The translations under genes were made by a program, and so were the position numbers. The notes beneath the pieces are model-generated. The model had not been told where the DNA came from. It saw nothing but the letters and a program-made list of their open reading frames with translations, and made no database searches. Below, in pieces: positions 34,942 to 44,616 of a stretch of 64,000 nt of DNA (position 1 is its first letter; every line of letters begins with the position of its first letter). Location: NCBI GenBank assembly GCA_017503325.1, contig JAFVTI010000029.1, positions 62,001 to 126,000 on the forward strand, given 5' to 3'. This DNA is from Clostridia bacterium (GTDB taxonomy: Bacteria; Bacillota; Clostridia; Oscillospirales; CAG-272).

Positions 34942-37166
34942 GACGAATAACCTCTGACTACGTCCACAACGCCGTCCAGGCTCTTGAGTCTGGACATAAT
35001 GGACTGATAATGATCTGTATTTTTACAGCTAACCTTCAGATTGATGATGCACATACCGTTGGTACGCTTTTGCGAATTGACAGACAAGATCGCGACACGC
35101 ATGTCAGCAAGAGCAGTTGCAATATCTGCCAGCATACCGATTCTGTCCTCGGAGTGCAGCTGAATGAAGGCTTCGTATACACCAACGCTACCGGAATCAT
35201 TCTGCGAGCTTTCCCATTCAGCCTTGACCCAGCGATCCTCATATTCACTACTGCCCATGATATTGAGCACGTTGGGGCAATCGCATTTATGAATTGAAAT
35301 GCCAAAGCCCTTGGTAATAAAGCCAATAACGCGATCACCGGGCAACGGGTTGCAGCACTTTGCAAACTTGACCTGACATCCGGTTTCTCCGTCTACGATG
35401 ATACCGCTGTTGGAGCGGACGTTTCTGACCTTAGAGGGTGCAGAAATCATATCGCTTTCGGTGATTTGAGGCGCCTGCTCGGCTTCCACGGTCACATATT
35501 TGCTTGCTTCATCCTTGATTTTATTTGCAATCTTGGAAACCGCAAGACCTCCGTAACCGATCTCGTTGAACAAATCATCCGCACTTGCAAAGCCAATGCG
35601 TTGTGCGATCGAAGCGCAGATCTCATTGCGCACCGTTTCAGAGGGCTTGGAGATCGTCTTTTTGATCTCGGCTTCTACCTGCGCCTTACCCTCAATGATA
35701 TTCTCGGTTCTCTTTTCGCGCTTGAACCATTGACGGATCTTGGCACGTGCCTCACCTGTTTTTACGATCGAGAGCCAGTCTCGGCTGGGGCCTTTACTTG
35801 CAGACGACGTCAAAACCTCAATGATCTCACCGTTTTCCAGTACTCGGTCAATGGGCACAATGCTACCGTTAATTTTGGCACCGATCATTTTATTTCCGAC
35901 CGCTGAGTGAATTGCATAGGCAAAGTCAATTGCAGTAGCCCCCTGCGGCAGTGCGATCACGTCGCCCTTAGGCGTAAATACGAATACTTCATCATGGAAT
36001 ATATCCGTTTTGAGTGCGTGCATGAACTCATCAGGGTCACGCGCACCGTCCTCGGTTTCGATCAAACGGGCGATCCACTCAAGCTTTTTATCCATATCCT
36101 CCTTGGAGGTAGCACCGGATTTATACTTCCAATGCGCCGCAATACCGTATTCTGCGATATGATGCATTTCCCAGGTACGGATCTGCACTTCGAAAGGAAT
36201 ACCCGAGCGGCCGATCACCGTGGTGTGCAGCGATCGGTACATGTTGGGCTTAGGCGTAGAGATGTAGTCCTTGAATCGACCGGGCATGGAATTGAACATT
36301 TCGTGTATGATGCCAAGTACCGTATAGCACTCAAGCTCGGTATCCACAATGATTCGCATTGCGTAGAAGTCATAGATCTCGTCAAAGGTCTTTCCCTGGG
36401 AGAACATTTTCTTGTAGATACTGTAAACCGTCTTGATACGGCCTTCCAGCGTGTAAGAGATGTTATTTTCCTCAAGCTTTGCGCCAACCGTCTGTCGAAT
36501 GCCCTCAATAAAATTCAGGCTCTGTCCGTACTTCTGCTCAATGCCGTTTCTTACTTCCTCGTATCCGATCGGGTCAAGATATCGCACGCCGAGGTTTTCC
36601 AGCTCCTGCTTAATCTTCTGCATACCGAGTCGGTGAGCCAGGGGCGCATACACCTGCATAGTTTCAAGCGCAGTAATTCTGCGCTTATTATCAGGCTTTG
36701 CGTCCAGGGTTCTCATATTATGCAGTCTGTCACACAGCTTGATAAAGATGACGCGAACGTCCTTGGACATGGCAAGCAGCATTTTGCGGAGGTTTTCAAT
36801 ATGTGCCTCTTCCTTGTCCTCAACCTGCAAGGTTACGATCTTGGTAAGACCGTCGACCAGGATCGCCACGTCCTTACCAAACAGCTTTTCGATTTCCTTA
36901 AGATTGGTCTTGTCTGCACAGTCCTCAACCGTGTCGTGTAACAGAGCCGCACAAATCGAATCCGTATCAAGCTCAAGTCCTGCCACGATCTCGGCAACCG
37001 CAACGGGGTGCGAGATATACTTTTCTCCGCTGGCACGGTACTGCCCCTCGTGCAAATTATCGGCATATTGAAATGCCTGTGTGATTTTTTCTACGTCGTA
37101 TTTTTTACCCGTTGCCTTGAGAACGTCAAGCAATCTGGTAATATCTGTATGAACGGTATTTTGCAT
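34938..37166 (-). CDS. Bifunctional (p)ppGpp synthetase/hydrolase (Rel/SpoT family)
   Basis: The 742-residue long RSH protein has, in order, an HD hydrolase domain (LLHDTVEDC near residue 75), a synthetase domain (MYRSLHTTVIG near 310), a TGS domain (FTPKGDVIALPQGATAIDFAY near 400), a zinc-finger-like segment with KFAKCCNPLPGD and a C-terminal ACT domain. The HD motif is intact, so hydrolase activity is expected as well as synthesis. It governs the stringent response at the ribosome. Confidence 0.97.
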   Translation of the reverse strand: MQNTVHTDITRLLDVLKATGKKYDVEKITQAFQYADNLHEGQYRASGEKYISHPVAVAEIVAGLELDTDSICAALLHDTVEDCADKTNLKEIEKLFGKDVAILVDGLTKIVTLQVEDKEEAHIENLRKMLLAMSKDVRVIFIKLCDRLHNMRTLDAKPDNKRRITALETMQVYAPLAHRLGMQKIKQELENLGVRYLDPIGYEEVRNGIEQKYGQSLNFIEGIRQTVGAKLEENNISYTLEGRIKTVYSIYKKMFSQGKTFDEIYDFYAMRIIVDTELECYTVLGIIHEMFNSMPGRFKDYISTPKPNMYRSLHTTVIGRSGIPFEVQIRTWEMHHIAEYGIAAHWKYKSGATSKEDMDKKLEWIARLIETEDGARDPDEFMHALKTDIFHDEVFVFTPKGDVIALPQGATAIDFAYAIHSAVGNKMIGAKINGSIVPIDRVLENGEIIEVLTSSASKGPSRDWLSIVKTGEARAKIRQWFKREKRTENIIEGKAQVEAEIKKTISKPSETVRNEICASIAQRIGFASADDLFNEIGYGGLAVSKIANKIKDEASKYVTVEAEQAPQITESDMISAPSKVRNVRSNSGIIVDGETGCQVKFAKCCNPLPGDRVIGFITKGFGISIHKCDCPNVLNIMGSSEYEDRWVKAEWESSQNDSGSVGVYEAFIQLHSEDRIGMLADIATALADMRVAILSVNSQKRTNGMCIINLKVSCKNTDHYQSIMSRLKSLDGVVDVVRGYSS

Positions 37167-37200
37167 AGTTTTTCCTCTGAATTCATTTGTATGAAAGATA

Positions 37201-39390
37201 TTACTTACACTGTGTACGCAACTTCTTCAAGATCTCAGAATTCTCAATATTGGTTTTGGCGGCGTTACAGTATACGTCGAAAATATAAAGATTGTCACCG
37301 GGCTCCTTGACGCCGCACAAAGAGAGCTCCTTGAGAATCATGATAATAAATTTCAGTTTCACATAATTGATCTGCAGAGCAGACGTGAGATTCAGCGTAG
37401 ACAGAAGCGTTTTATGCGAAAAGGTGTTATGGCCGATCCGACATTCTCTTCGTAAAAGCTTATAGACCTCGGCAATATCCTCTCGGTTAGGCACCACGTT
37501 TTCCGCACAGGAAAATTCCGCACCCTCTAAAATCTGCTGATATCTTTCCTTTTCCCATTTACATTTTTCCGCGTATTCATCGGAAATACGCATGTCCTTG
37601 ACAATCATCTGCAGACTCTTGACGTTCTGATATTCATTGATACTAAGTTGAAACATGACGTCCACGCAATCGGACACACTGAACGAGAAGGTGGAGGCAG
37701 GCACGCCAAACCATACAGCCTGCATCTGCAGACCGTCTTTTGCAAGGATGACCTTACAATGCTTCCCTGCACCAAGCGGGATGACCTTGTTTACAGTCAG
37801 ATTTCTGGTGATCAGCTCGGGCGTGGGATTGGCAACGCCAAAGGGTTCAAGCTTGGTCAGCTCAACCGCAAGGGGCATGCTCAGGCTGTGTATGTCCACC
37901 TCGCAATCCGCTTCATAGCGGATATCCAAAGCATCACTGTCAAGGTTTTCCCGTGCATACTGATTGATCCTTTTTCTGAATTCATCGATATTACATCTGG
38001 CAATAGAAAGTCCGGCAGCCAGCTCATGCCCTCCGTATCGCGTCAAAAGGTCGCTGCAATGCGTCAGCGCATCGACCAGATTCATGCCCTTGATACTGCG
38101 TCCCGAGCCCTTGCCCACGTCGTCCAGACTTGCATAGCCACGCGTTGCGCCGTCAAACGAAATCAACACAGAAGGCAAGCCGAATTTTTCGGTAATTCTC
38201 GAAGAAACGATACCGATAATACCCTGTTGCCAGGCGTCATCCTCCAGCACAATGACACGATCATTTTGAAAATCATGCTCCTGCTCGATGGTCTTATATG
38301 CTTGTTCGGCAATGCGATTCTCCTCGATCTGTCTTTGCGTATTGATTTTGCAAAGCTCCGCGGCTCTCTCTCTTGCCATGTCCGGGTCTTGCTCCAGAAG
38401 CAGCTCAACAGCCTTGGTCGCACTGCTGATTCTGCCTGCCGCATTGATTCTGGGTGCAATGCCGTAGCCAATAAATCCGGACGTGATCTTTTTTCTTTTC
38501 GGGGGTTGATCCTGTCTGGCATTTGGATTGTGCGACGAGGCTTCGATCAGCGCGTCAAGACCGCATCTTTGCGTATTCTCAACGGCTTCCAGCCCGACCG
38601 CCACGATGTATCTGTTTTCATCAATAATCGGCATCACGTCTGCGATTGTTCCGATCGCCGTCAGATCTACGTAATCTCGGCAAACGACGGCAACCGCCTC
38701 AGAAGCACCTATACCGCGCTTTCGGCATTCACTGATCTCATATGCGCAGATCAACTTGAATACGACACCTACACCTGCGAGCTCCTTGAAAGGATACGGG
38801 CAATCAGGTCTGTGCGGATTGACCACCGCACAAGCGGGAGGCAGCTCAGATCTGCATTCGTGATGGTCTGTAATAACCATATCGATCCCCAACGTCGCAG
38901 CATACCGGACCTCCTCATCAGCCGTAATACCGGTATCTACCGTAATGATCAGACTGATTCCGTGATCCGCCAGAACGTCGATCGCCGCTTCGCAAAGTCC
39001 GTAGCCTTCTTTATCGCGGCTCGGAATATAATATACTACGTCAGCACCCTTACTCTGCAGATACAGGTAGATCGACGTGACCGACGTAACACCGTCCACA
39101 TCATAGTCACCGTAGATCGCAATACTTTCCTGATTTTCAAGTGCTTGCGAAATACGTGCAACCGCCCGATCCATATCCTTCATCAAATATGGGTCATGCA
39201 ATGATGCGATATCCGTGCTCAGAAAATCCCGTGCCTTTTGAGGCGTGTCGTATCCTCTGTTATATAGCAAGCGTGCCGTAATGGTCGACACCCCTGTGTC
39301 TTCCGAAATGCGCGCAATTTTTTGGTCAGTCTCACTCCCGTCCGGCGTGTACAGCACTGACCATACATGTTCTCTCTTGATCTCTTTCAT
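37201..39390 (-). CDS. recJ: Single-stranded-DNA-specific exonuclease RecJ
   Basis: RecJ degrades single-stranded DNA 5' to 3' in recombination and repair. The 729-residue DHH/DHHA1 protein shows GDYDVDGVTS, VITDHHECR (DHH motif), the GGHELAAGLSI DHHA1 motif and an OB-like domain. A C-terminal extension of about 150 residues is typical of Firmicutes RecJ. It heads the leftward run recJ, rel, dtd, hemZ. Confidence 0.96.
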   Translation of the reverse strand: MKEIKREHVWSVLYTPDGSETDQKIARISEDTGVSTITARLLYNRGYDTPQKARDFLSTDIASLHDPYLMKDMDRAVARISQALENQESIAIYGDYDVDGVTSVTSIYLYLQSKGADVVYYIPSRDKEGYGLCEAAIDVLADHGISLIITVDTGITADEEVRYAATLGIDMVITDHHECRSELPPACAVVNPHRPDCPYPFKELAGVGVVFKLICAYEISECRKRGIGASEAVAVVCRDYVDLTAIGTIADVMPIIDENRYIVAVGLEAVENTQRCGLDALIEASSHNPNARQDQPPKRKKITSGFIGYGIAPRINAAGRISSATKAVELLLEQDPDMARERAAELCKINTQRQIEENRIAEQAYKTIEQEHDFQNDRVIVLEDDAWQQGIIGIVSSRITEKFGLPSVLISFDGATRGYASLDDVGKGSGRSIKGMNLVDALTHCSDLLTRYGGHELAAGLSIARCNIDEFRKRINQYARENLDSDALDIRYEADCEVDIHSLSMPLAVELTKLEPFGVANPTPELITRNLTVNKVIPLGAGKHCKVILAKDGLQMQAVWFGVPASTFSFSVSDCVDVMFQLSINEYQNVKSLQMIVKDMRISDEYAEKCKWEKERYQQILEGAEFSCAENVVPNREDIAEVYKLLRRECRIGHNTFSHKTLLSTLNLTSALQINYVKLKFIIMILKELSLCGVKEPGDNLYIFDVYCNAAKTNIENSEILKKLRTQCK

Positions 39391-39507
39391 TTTTCATTCT
39401 TCCAATTTGCAAGTGATTTCCTTAGGTCACATCGGCACCCAAGGATCATGGTTCAACCAAAATAATTATTTAGAAAAGTATTACTTACTCAAATAAAGTG
39501 CTGTTCC

Positions 39508-41154
39508 TTAATCGCGATATGGAGCAAAGCGCTTCATCACTGCAAGCGCTGTTTTAACACCGTCTACTGCGGCACTTGTAATACCTCCGGCATATCCGGC
39601 TCCCTCTCCGCAAGGATATACGTAAGAAAATCCAACGGCTGTGCCCTCCTCGGTTCTTGTCATCCTGACAGGTGCACTGGTTCTTGTCTCTGCACCCGTC
39701 AATACTGCATCGGGTGCTGCAAATCCGCTGATCTTCTGATCAAATGATGCAATTCCATAGCGCAAGGTCTGATTGACTACCTCGGGGAATATCCTTGAAA
39801 GAGCCGTCACACGGCAAAATCCATTCATATAGGTGGGTTGAATTCGGGAAGGCTCGTGCAAAACCCGGTCCTGAAGGAAATCGCCAACCGTCTGGATCGG
39901 TGCCGCATAATTGCCGCCACCGGCCAAAAAAGCTTGTCCTTCAATGCTCCGCTGCAAAGCGATCGCGCCCTCAACAAGACTGCCGTTGATAGGCTCATAA
40001 TCTTCACAGCCAAGCGAAACCACGACAGCCGCATTGGAATTGCGTCCGTCTCTTGCGCGATAGCTCATGCCGTTGACCACCAAGCGATCCTGCTCAGATG
40101 CCGCTGCCATGACTTCTCCGCCCGGGCACATACAAAACGTATAAACACCACGACCGGTTTTTGTGTCGGACAAAGCATACTCGGCATGCCCCAGCGCGGG
40201 ATGGCCCGCAAATCTTCCGTACAAAGCATAATCAATATCCGTTGTCAGATGCTCTATTCTGACGCCGACGGATATCGGCTTTGCGATCAGCTCCATTTGC
40301 TTTTCCAAAAGCATTTTGTAAGTGTCCCTTGCACTGTGCCCGATGGCAAGCACAATACTGCTGCACGCGATATTGCCCTTTGTGGTATGCGCGGTCACGG
40401 TGCCGTCACTATTTCTTTCAAATCCATCCAATCTGCAGCGGTAAATGACTTTTCCGCCCAAATCGCTGATTTCTTTTAGCATACTGTCCACAACGCCGCG
40501 CAGCAAATCCGTTCCTACGTGCGGCTTGGATAAAAGCAGTATGTCGGCAGGTGCGCCGTGCTCAACAAAAGTTTTCAGCACAAATGAGCACTTGGGATCA
40601 TGGATACGCGTCATCAGCTTTCCGTCCGAAAACGTTCCTGCACCGCCTGCGCCAAATTGCACGTTCGAATCCGTATCCAAATTCTTTGACTCATAAAAAG
40701 ACGCAACCGACCGCGTACGGTCGGCAATAGAGTCACCTCTGTCAATTATGATTGGCCTGTATCCGTATCTTGCCAGCATCAGCGCAGAAAACAATCCTGC
40801 AGGTCCCATGCCAACAACCAGCGGCGGTGCCATCAGCTGCTCCCTGCCAAGCTCAGGATCTATCTCCTGGCTCTGCAAAAGCCTGATCTTTTCCCCCGCC
40901 AATTTCGCCTCGTCAAATGCGTAATTCCCATTTCGGGACGTCGCCAATACGGAATAGACGAATCTGATATTATCACGATTTCTTGCATCCACAGAACGCT
41001 TGAACAGCGCAAGGTCAAATTGCCCCCCGCGCCGATTGACTCTTTTCAGCCGTACGGCTGCTTTTGCAAGAATTTCTTGTTCATCTGCGTCCAAGGGGGC
41101 GGTGATCGATTCGATCACCATCCCCACAGGACGAATTTCGCGGTCATTTATCAT
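39508..41154 (-). CDS. FAD-dependent protein (COG2509-type dehydrogenase)
   Basis: The 548-residue protein has an N-terminal alpha/beta extension of about 100 residues, then a Rossmann motif VVGMGPAGLFSALMLARYG and the acidic IIIDRG for FAD, a middle FAD segment SSIVLAIGHSARD, and a C-terminal GEGAGYAGGI FAD motif. The family is widespread in Clostridia and its substrate is unknown. It overlaps the end of cdaR, suggesting coupled translation. ATG 41154 is preferred over a TTG at 41169, but neither has a good ribosome site. Confidence 0.85.
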   Translation of the reverse strand: MINDREIRPVGMVIESITAPLDADEQEILAKAAVRLKRVNRRGGQFDLALFKRSVDARNRDNIRFVYSVLATSRNGNYAFDEAKLAGEKIRLLQSQEIDPELGREQLMAPPLVVGMGPAGLFSALMLARYGYRPIIIDRGDSIADRTRSVASFYESKNLDTDSNVQFGAGGAGTFSDGKLMTRIHDPKCSFVLKTFVEHGAPADILLLSKPHVGTDLLRGVVDSMLKEISDLGGKVIYRCRLDGFERNSDGTVTAHTTKGNIACSSIVLAIGHSARDTYKMLLEKQMELIAKPISVGVRIEHLTTDIDYALYGRFAGHPALGHAEYALSDTKTGRGVYTFCMCPGGEVMAAASEQDRLVVNGMSYRARDGRNSNAAVVVSLGCEDYEPINGSLVEGAIALQRSIEGQAFLAGGGNYAAPIQTVGDFLQDRVLHEPSRIQPTYMNGFCRVTALSRIFPEVVNQTLRYGIASFDQKISGFAAPDAVLTGAETRTSAPVRMTRTEEGTAVGFSYVYPCGEGAGYAGGITSAAVDGVKTALAVMKRFAPYRD

Positions 41155-41920
41155 CGCTGCTTTGCTCAATCTGCGTCACCGTCACGATGATCTCTATGCC
41201 TACCGTATCATACTTCACGTTTTCATATTTCTCGTTTTTGTTTGCCTCAGTAAACAAAAGCGTCTTGTCGGCAGCATAAAAGCTTGCAGAGGTGACGGGA
41301 ATTTTGTGAGTTCCCTCAGATTCCTTTACGTTCTTATAATCAACCTCGAAGGAGACCGAACTGATATCCTTGATATCCTGCTCCGGGCCGACGACGATAA
41401 AAGTGCCGTTCATGGTAGTACTATCAACGGAATACGTATACATTTCCTTATTGAGCTCAGAGGTAACGTCCACCACGGAATAATCCACCTGCTTGGAAAC
41501 GTTCACGGTTGCCACAGCGGGGGTGATTTCATAGTTTTTGAGTTCGTTTTTATTTCCGTTGTCGTCAATATAATATGCCTTGATCGAAGTAACGCCGTTA
41601 TTCGTCGAAGAAACGTCGGCAACCAGCTTGATGTTTTGCGCATCGTACTTGGCAAGCTCTCGATTGATGCCGCTGATCGAAATATTCGCGTTCTGTACGT
41701 TCAGAGAATGAACGTCATAGCCGATGGCTTCCTTAAACGCATCAGCACCAACAATCTCTACCGGCAACTGATTATAAGTAGTCACCTTAATGTCGTCATC
41801 TGTCGCCTGTGCGTAAATCCATATACCGCATGCGATCAGGAAGCATACGATCAATGCGCCTACGTGGATGCTCTTATTGCCGTGTGAGCTCGGTGTTTTG
41901 GAATTTTTGTTCTTCATCAT
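41144..41920 (-). CDS. cdaR: YbbR-like protein CdaR
   Basis: The 258-residue protein has one N-terminal membrane helix (IVCFLIACGIWIYAQA) and about two or three extracellular YbbR beta domains. CdaR binds the diadenylate cyclase CdaA at the membrane and modulates it. The gene overlaps cdaA by 4 bp (ATGA), the classic arrangement. GGAGGATGC precedes ATG 41920. The glmM gene that usually follows is missing; the FAD protein takes its place. Confidence 0.93.
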   Translation of the reverse strand: MMKNKNSKTPSSHGNKSIHVGALIVCFLIACGIWIYAQATDDDIKVTTYNQLPVEIVGADAFKEAIGYDVHSLNVQNANISISGINRELAKYDAQNIKLVADVSSTNNGVTSIKAYYIDDNGNKNELKNYEITPAVATVNVSKQVDYSVVDVTSELNKEMYTYSVDSTTMNGTFIVVGPEQDIKDISSVSFEVDYKNVKESEGTHKIPVTSASFYAADKTLLFTEANKNEKYENVKYDTVGIEIIVTVTQIEQSSDDK

Positions 41921-42834
41921 GCATCCTCCTCACCGTCATTTTTGCGCTTGTGCGCAGAAAGCACTTCGCCCTTGGGGCCTTCAGAGCCGATCGGTCTTCT
42001 GACCTTAGGATCCAAAAACTTTTCAAGCGCGTCGTGCAAATTCTTATAGTCGTAATTTCTGTGCAGATATCCACCGTATGCAACCGAGATAATTCCGTTT
42101 TCTTCAGAAACGATCACGACCATCGCGTCACTGACTTCGGTGATGCCGACACCTGCGCGGTGTCTGGTGCCGAGATCGCGCACCACCTCTTCATTATCGG
42201 AAAGCGGCAGCTTGCACGCAGCAGCGCCTACGCGGTCACCCTCAATGATCACTGCGCCGTCGTGCAACGGAGAGCGGTTGACGAAGATATTTCTGAGCAG
42301 CTTTGCGGATACCATAGCATCAAGTCGCTCGCCTTTATCCATATAATCCTGAAGCTTGGTCGTTCTCTGCAGTACGATCAACGCACCATAGCCCTCGGAA
42401 GAAAGTGAGCATGCAGCCGATGCGATCTCTGATGCAAGGTGATCGATCTCCGCAGCACTTCCCACTCGCTCTCCGCCAAAGCGGCCGATCTTCAGCGACG
42501 TACTTCCCACGCGCTCCAGCGCATCACGCAATTCGGGCTGGAATATGACAACCACCGCAATCAAACCGACCGTCAGGAAGTTATCCATGATCAGTCCGAC
42601 TGCTTTCATGTCCAGAATACTGCAGATGATAAAAATGCCGAACAAGGCCGCAATACCCAACAACAGCTTGCCCGCTCTGCGCCTTCTGACAAAGATGTAC
42701 AGATAGTACAATAAACCCGTCAACAATAAAATGTCGAGCAGATCAGTAAGAAGATTCATGTTATTGATAGGAAACAGAATGTAGTCCTCCGTAAACGTAC
42801 GGATCACATGCAGAAGCTCCTGCCAATCAATCAT
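41917..42834 (-). CDS. cdaA: Diadenylate cyclase CdaA
   Basis: CdaA joins two ATP into cyclic di-AMP, which controls potassium and osmolyte balance. The 305-residue protein has three N-terminal membrane helices and a DAC domain with the active-site motifs DGAVII and RHRAGVG near residues 180-225. A charged tail of about 40 residues follows. AAAGGCGGTGG lies upstream of ATG 42834, and a promoter is present at 42873-42901. Confidence 0.97.
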   Translation of the reverse strand: MIDWQELLHVIRTFTEDYILFPINNMNLLTDLLDILLLTGLLYYLYIFVRRRRAGKLLLGIAALFGIFIICSILDMKAVGLIMDNFLTVGLIAVVVIFQPELRDALERVGSTSLKIGRFGGERVGSAAEIDHLASEIASAACSLSSEGYGALIVLQRTTKLQDYMDKGERLDAMVSAKLLRNIFVNRSPLHDGAVIIEGDRVGAAACKLPLSDNEEVVRDLGTRHRAGVGITEVSDAMVVIVSEENGIISVAYGGYLHRNYDYKNLHDALEKFLDPKVRRPIGSEGPKGEVLSAHKRKNDGEEDA

Positions 42835-42872
42835 TCATACCACCGCCTTTTCAAAAATAAATACCTTATTGT

Positions 42873-42901
42873 ATTATATCACGTTTTTCAGAATATTTCA
42901 A
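42873..42901 (-). promoter_or_regulatory. Promoter of cdaA
   Basis: On the minus strand TTGAAA (42896-42901), a 17-bp spacer and TATAAT (42873-42878). Confidence 0.8.
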
Positions 42902-42959
42902 CTGTTTTCCCTATATTTTATAAAATTTATAAAATGTTTATAAATATATAGGCCAAAAA

Positions 42960-43003
42960 CCAAAAGAACAGCCGACGCTGATCTGAACGATCGCGTCGGC
43001 TGT
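42960..43003 (-). terminator. Terminator of pncB
   Basis: ACAGCCGACGC and GCGTCGGCTGT form an 11-bp stem followed on the minus strand by TCTTTTGGTTTTT. Confidence 0.75.
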
Positions 43004-43028
43004 CAAAGCGATTGGCTTTCTCTTAAAC

Positions 43029-44474
43029 TCAGTGGCGTTTTCTCAGCATCTCATGCTTGATATCCCAGAGCTTTTGAGAAAGGTCAACGTAATATTTATG
43101 GGGATTTGTAAATCTGCGCACCTCTTCCCACATTCCCGCGAGCTCCTCTTGGCAATGCTCTTTGATCTGTTCAATGCCGGGAAGCTCATATACCTGTACT
43201 CCGTCCTTGAAGATCGGAACCATCAGCTCGGTGGCGGTATAGTCAGTCATAATCTTACGCTTCCAAGTATGCTCGGGGTCAAAGATCTCATAAGGCTGCG
43301 AGTCGTCGATCACCTCGTCGTGCAAGCAGATCACGTCTGCCTCTGCCTTACCGGTGGTCTTGCCGCGCAATCTGTAGATCTTTTTGAAATGCGGTGTTGT
43401 GATCTTTCCGACGTTTTCGCTGATTTTGATCTTGGGCTGAATGGTACCGTCCTCTCTTTCCACGGCGACAAGCTTATATACACCGCCGAAAACGGGAGCG
43501 GAGAGCGACGTGATCAATCTCTCGCCAACGCCGAACGCATCCACGCATGCACCCTGGCGGATCAGCTCACGGATGATATACTCATCCAAGGAGTTGGAAA
43601 CCACGATCTTGCATTCCGTCCAACCCGCAGCGTCCAGCATTTCTCTGACCTTTTTGGTCAGGTACGTAATGTCTCCCGAGTCCAGACGAACGCCGCACTT
43701 GGTAATACCGAGAGGCTTGAGTACCTCGTTGAACGCGCGAATTGCGTTAGGCACACCGGATTCAAGCACGTTATAAGTGTCGATCAGCAGCGTTGCGTTC
43801 TCGGGATAGGTCTGACAATAGGTCTTGAAAGCCGTGTATTCGTTGTCAAACATCTGAACCCAGGAGTGCGCCATCGTACCGGTTGCAGGCACGCCGTAGG
43901 CGATATCGGAAATGGTGCAGGCAGTGCCGGAGCAGCCGCCGATATATGCTGCACGAGCACCAAGGATCGCAGCGTCGCTTCCCTGCGCACGTCTGGAGCC
44001 GAATTCGCTGATGGGTCTGCCCTTGGCTGCTCGCGCAAGTCTTGCAGCCTTGGTAGCGATCAGGGATTGGTGGTTGATCATCATGAGAATATAGGTCTCA
44101 ATAAACTGTGCTTCGATCGCCTTTGCACGAACAGTCATCAAAGGCTCACCCGGGAATACCACAGTGCCCTCGGGGATCGCCCAGATGTCGCCCGTGAACT
44201 TGAAATCCTTGAGATATTCAAGAAATTCCTCGGAAAAGCAGTTTCTGCTGCGCAGATAAGCGATGTCGTCATCGTCAAAATGCAGATTGTTGATGTATTC
44301 AACGACCTGCTCAAGGCCTGCTACGATCGCGTAGCCGCCATTGTCCGGATTGGAACGGTAAAACACGTCAAAATACGTGATTTTGTCCTTGAATCCGCAT
44401 TGAAAATAGCCGTTGCTCATGGTCAACTCATAAAAGTCGCAGAGCATTGTCAGATTTCTGGAGATGTCTTTCAT
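43029..44474 (-). CDS. pncB: Nicotinate phosphoribosyltransferase
   Basis: PncB converts nicotinate and PRPP to nicotinate mononucleotide in NAD salvage. The 481-residue protein has the family's N-terminal DFYELTMSNGYF, the phosphate-binding GVRLDSGDITYL and the conserved SEFGSRRAQG with its active-site histidine region nearby. The length is typical of Gram-positives. It is divergent from nadE, with the two promoters 18 bp apart, so NAD salvage and final amidation are probably regulated together. Confidence 0.96.
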   Translation of the reverse strand: MKDISRNLTMLCDFYELTMSNGYFQCGFKDKITYFDVFYRSNPDNGGYAIVAGLEQVVEYINNLHFDDDDIAYLRSRNCFSEEFLEYLKDFKFTGDIWAIPEGTVVFPGEPLMTVRAKAIEAQFIETYILMMINHQSLIATKAARLARAAKGRPISEFGSRRAQGSDAAILGARAAYIGGCSGTACTISDIAYGVPATGTMAHSWVQMFDNEYTAFKTYCQTYPENATLLIDTYNVLESGVPNAIRAFNEVLKPLGITKCGVRLDSGDITYLTKKVREMLDAAGWTECKIVVSNSLDEYIIRELIRQGACVDAFGVGERLITSLSAPVFGGVYKLVAVEREDGTIQPKIKISENVGKITTPHFKKIYRLRGKTTGKAEADVICLHDEVIDDSQPYEIFDPEHTWKRKIMTDYTATELMVPIFKDGVQVYELPGIEQIKEHCQEELAGMWEEVRRFTNPHKYYVDLSQKLWDIKHEMLRKRH

Positions 44475-44510
44475 AATGTTGCCTTCTTCCTTAGGATATT
44501 CATTGACTTT

Positions 44511-44539
44511 ATTATATCAAAGCGAGGGGAAATTGTCAA
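44511..44539 (-). promoter_or_regulatory. Promoter of pncB
   Basis: On the minus strand TTGACA (44534-44539), a 17-bp spacer and TATAAT (44511-44516). Confidence 0.82.
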
Positions 44540-44557
44540 TGAAATTTGCTTTAATTG

Positions 44558-44586
44558 TTGCAATTCTTACCTTAGCATGCTATAAT
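44558..44586 (+). promoter_or_regulatory. Promoter of nadE
   Basis: TTGCAA (44558-44563), a 17-bp spacer and TATAAT (44581-44586), 30 bp before ATG 44617. Confidence 0.83.
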
Positions 44587-44616
44587 ATACTCAAGAATGT
44601 CATTTCGGAGGTTTCT

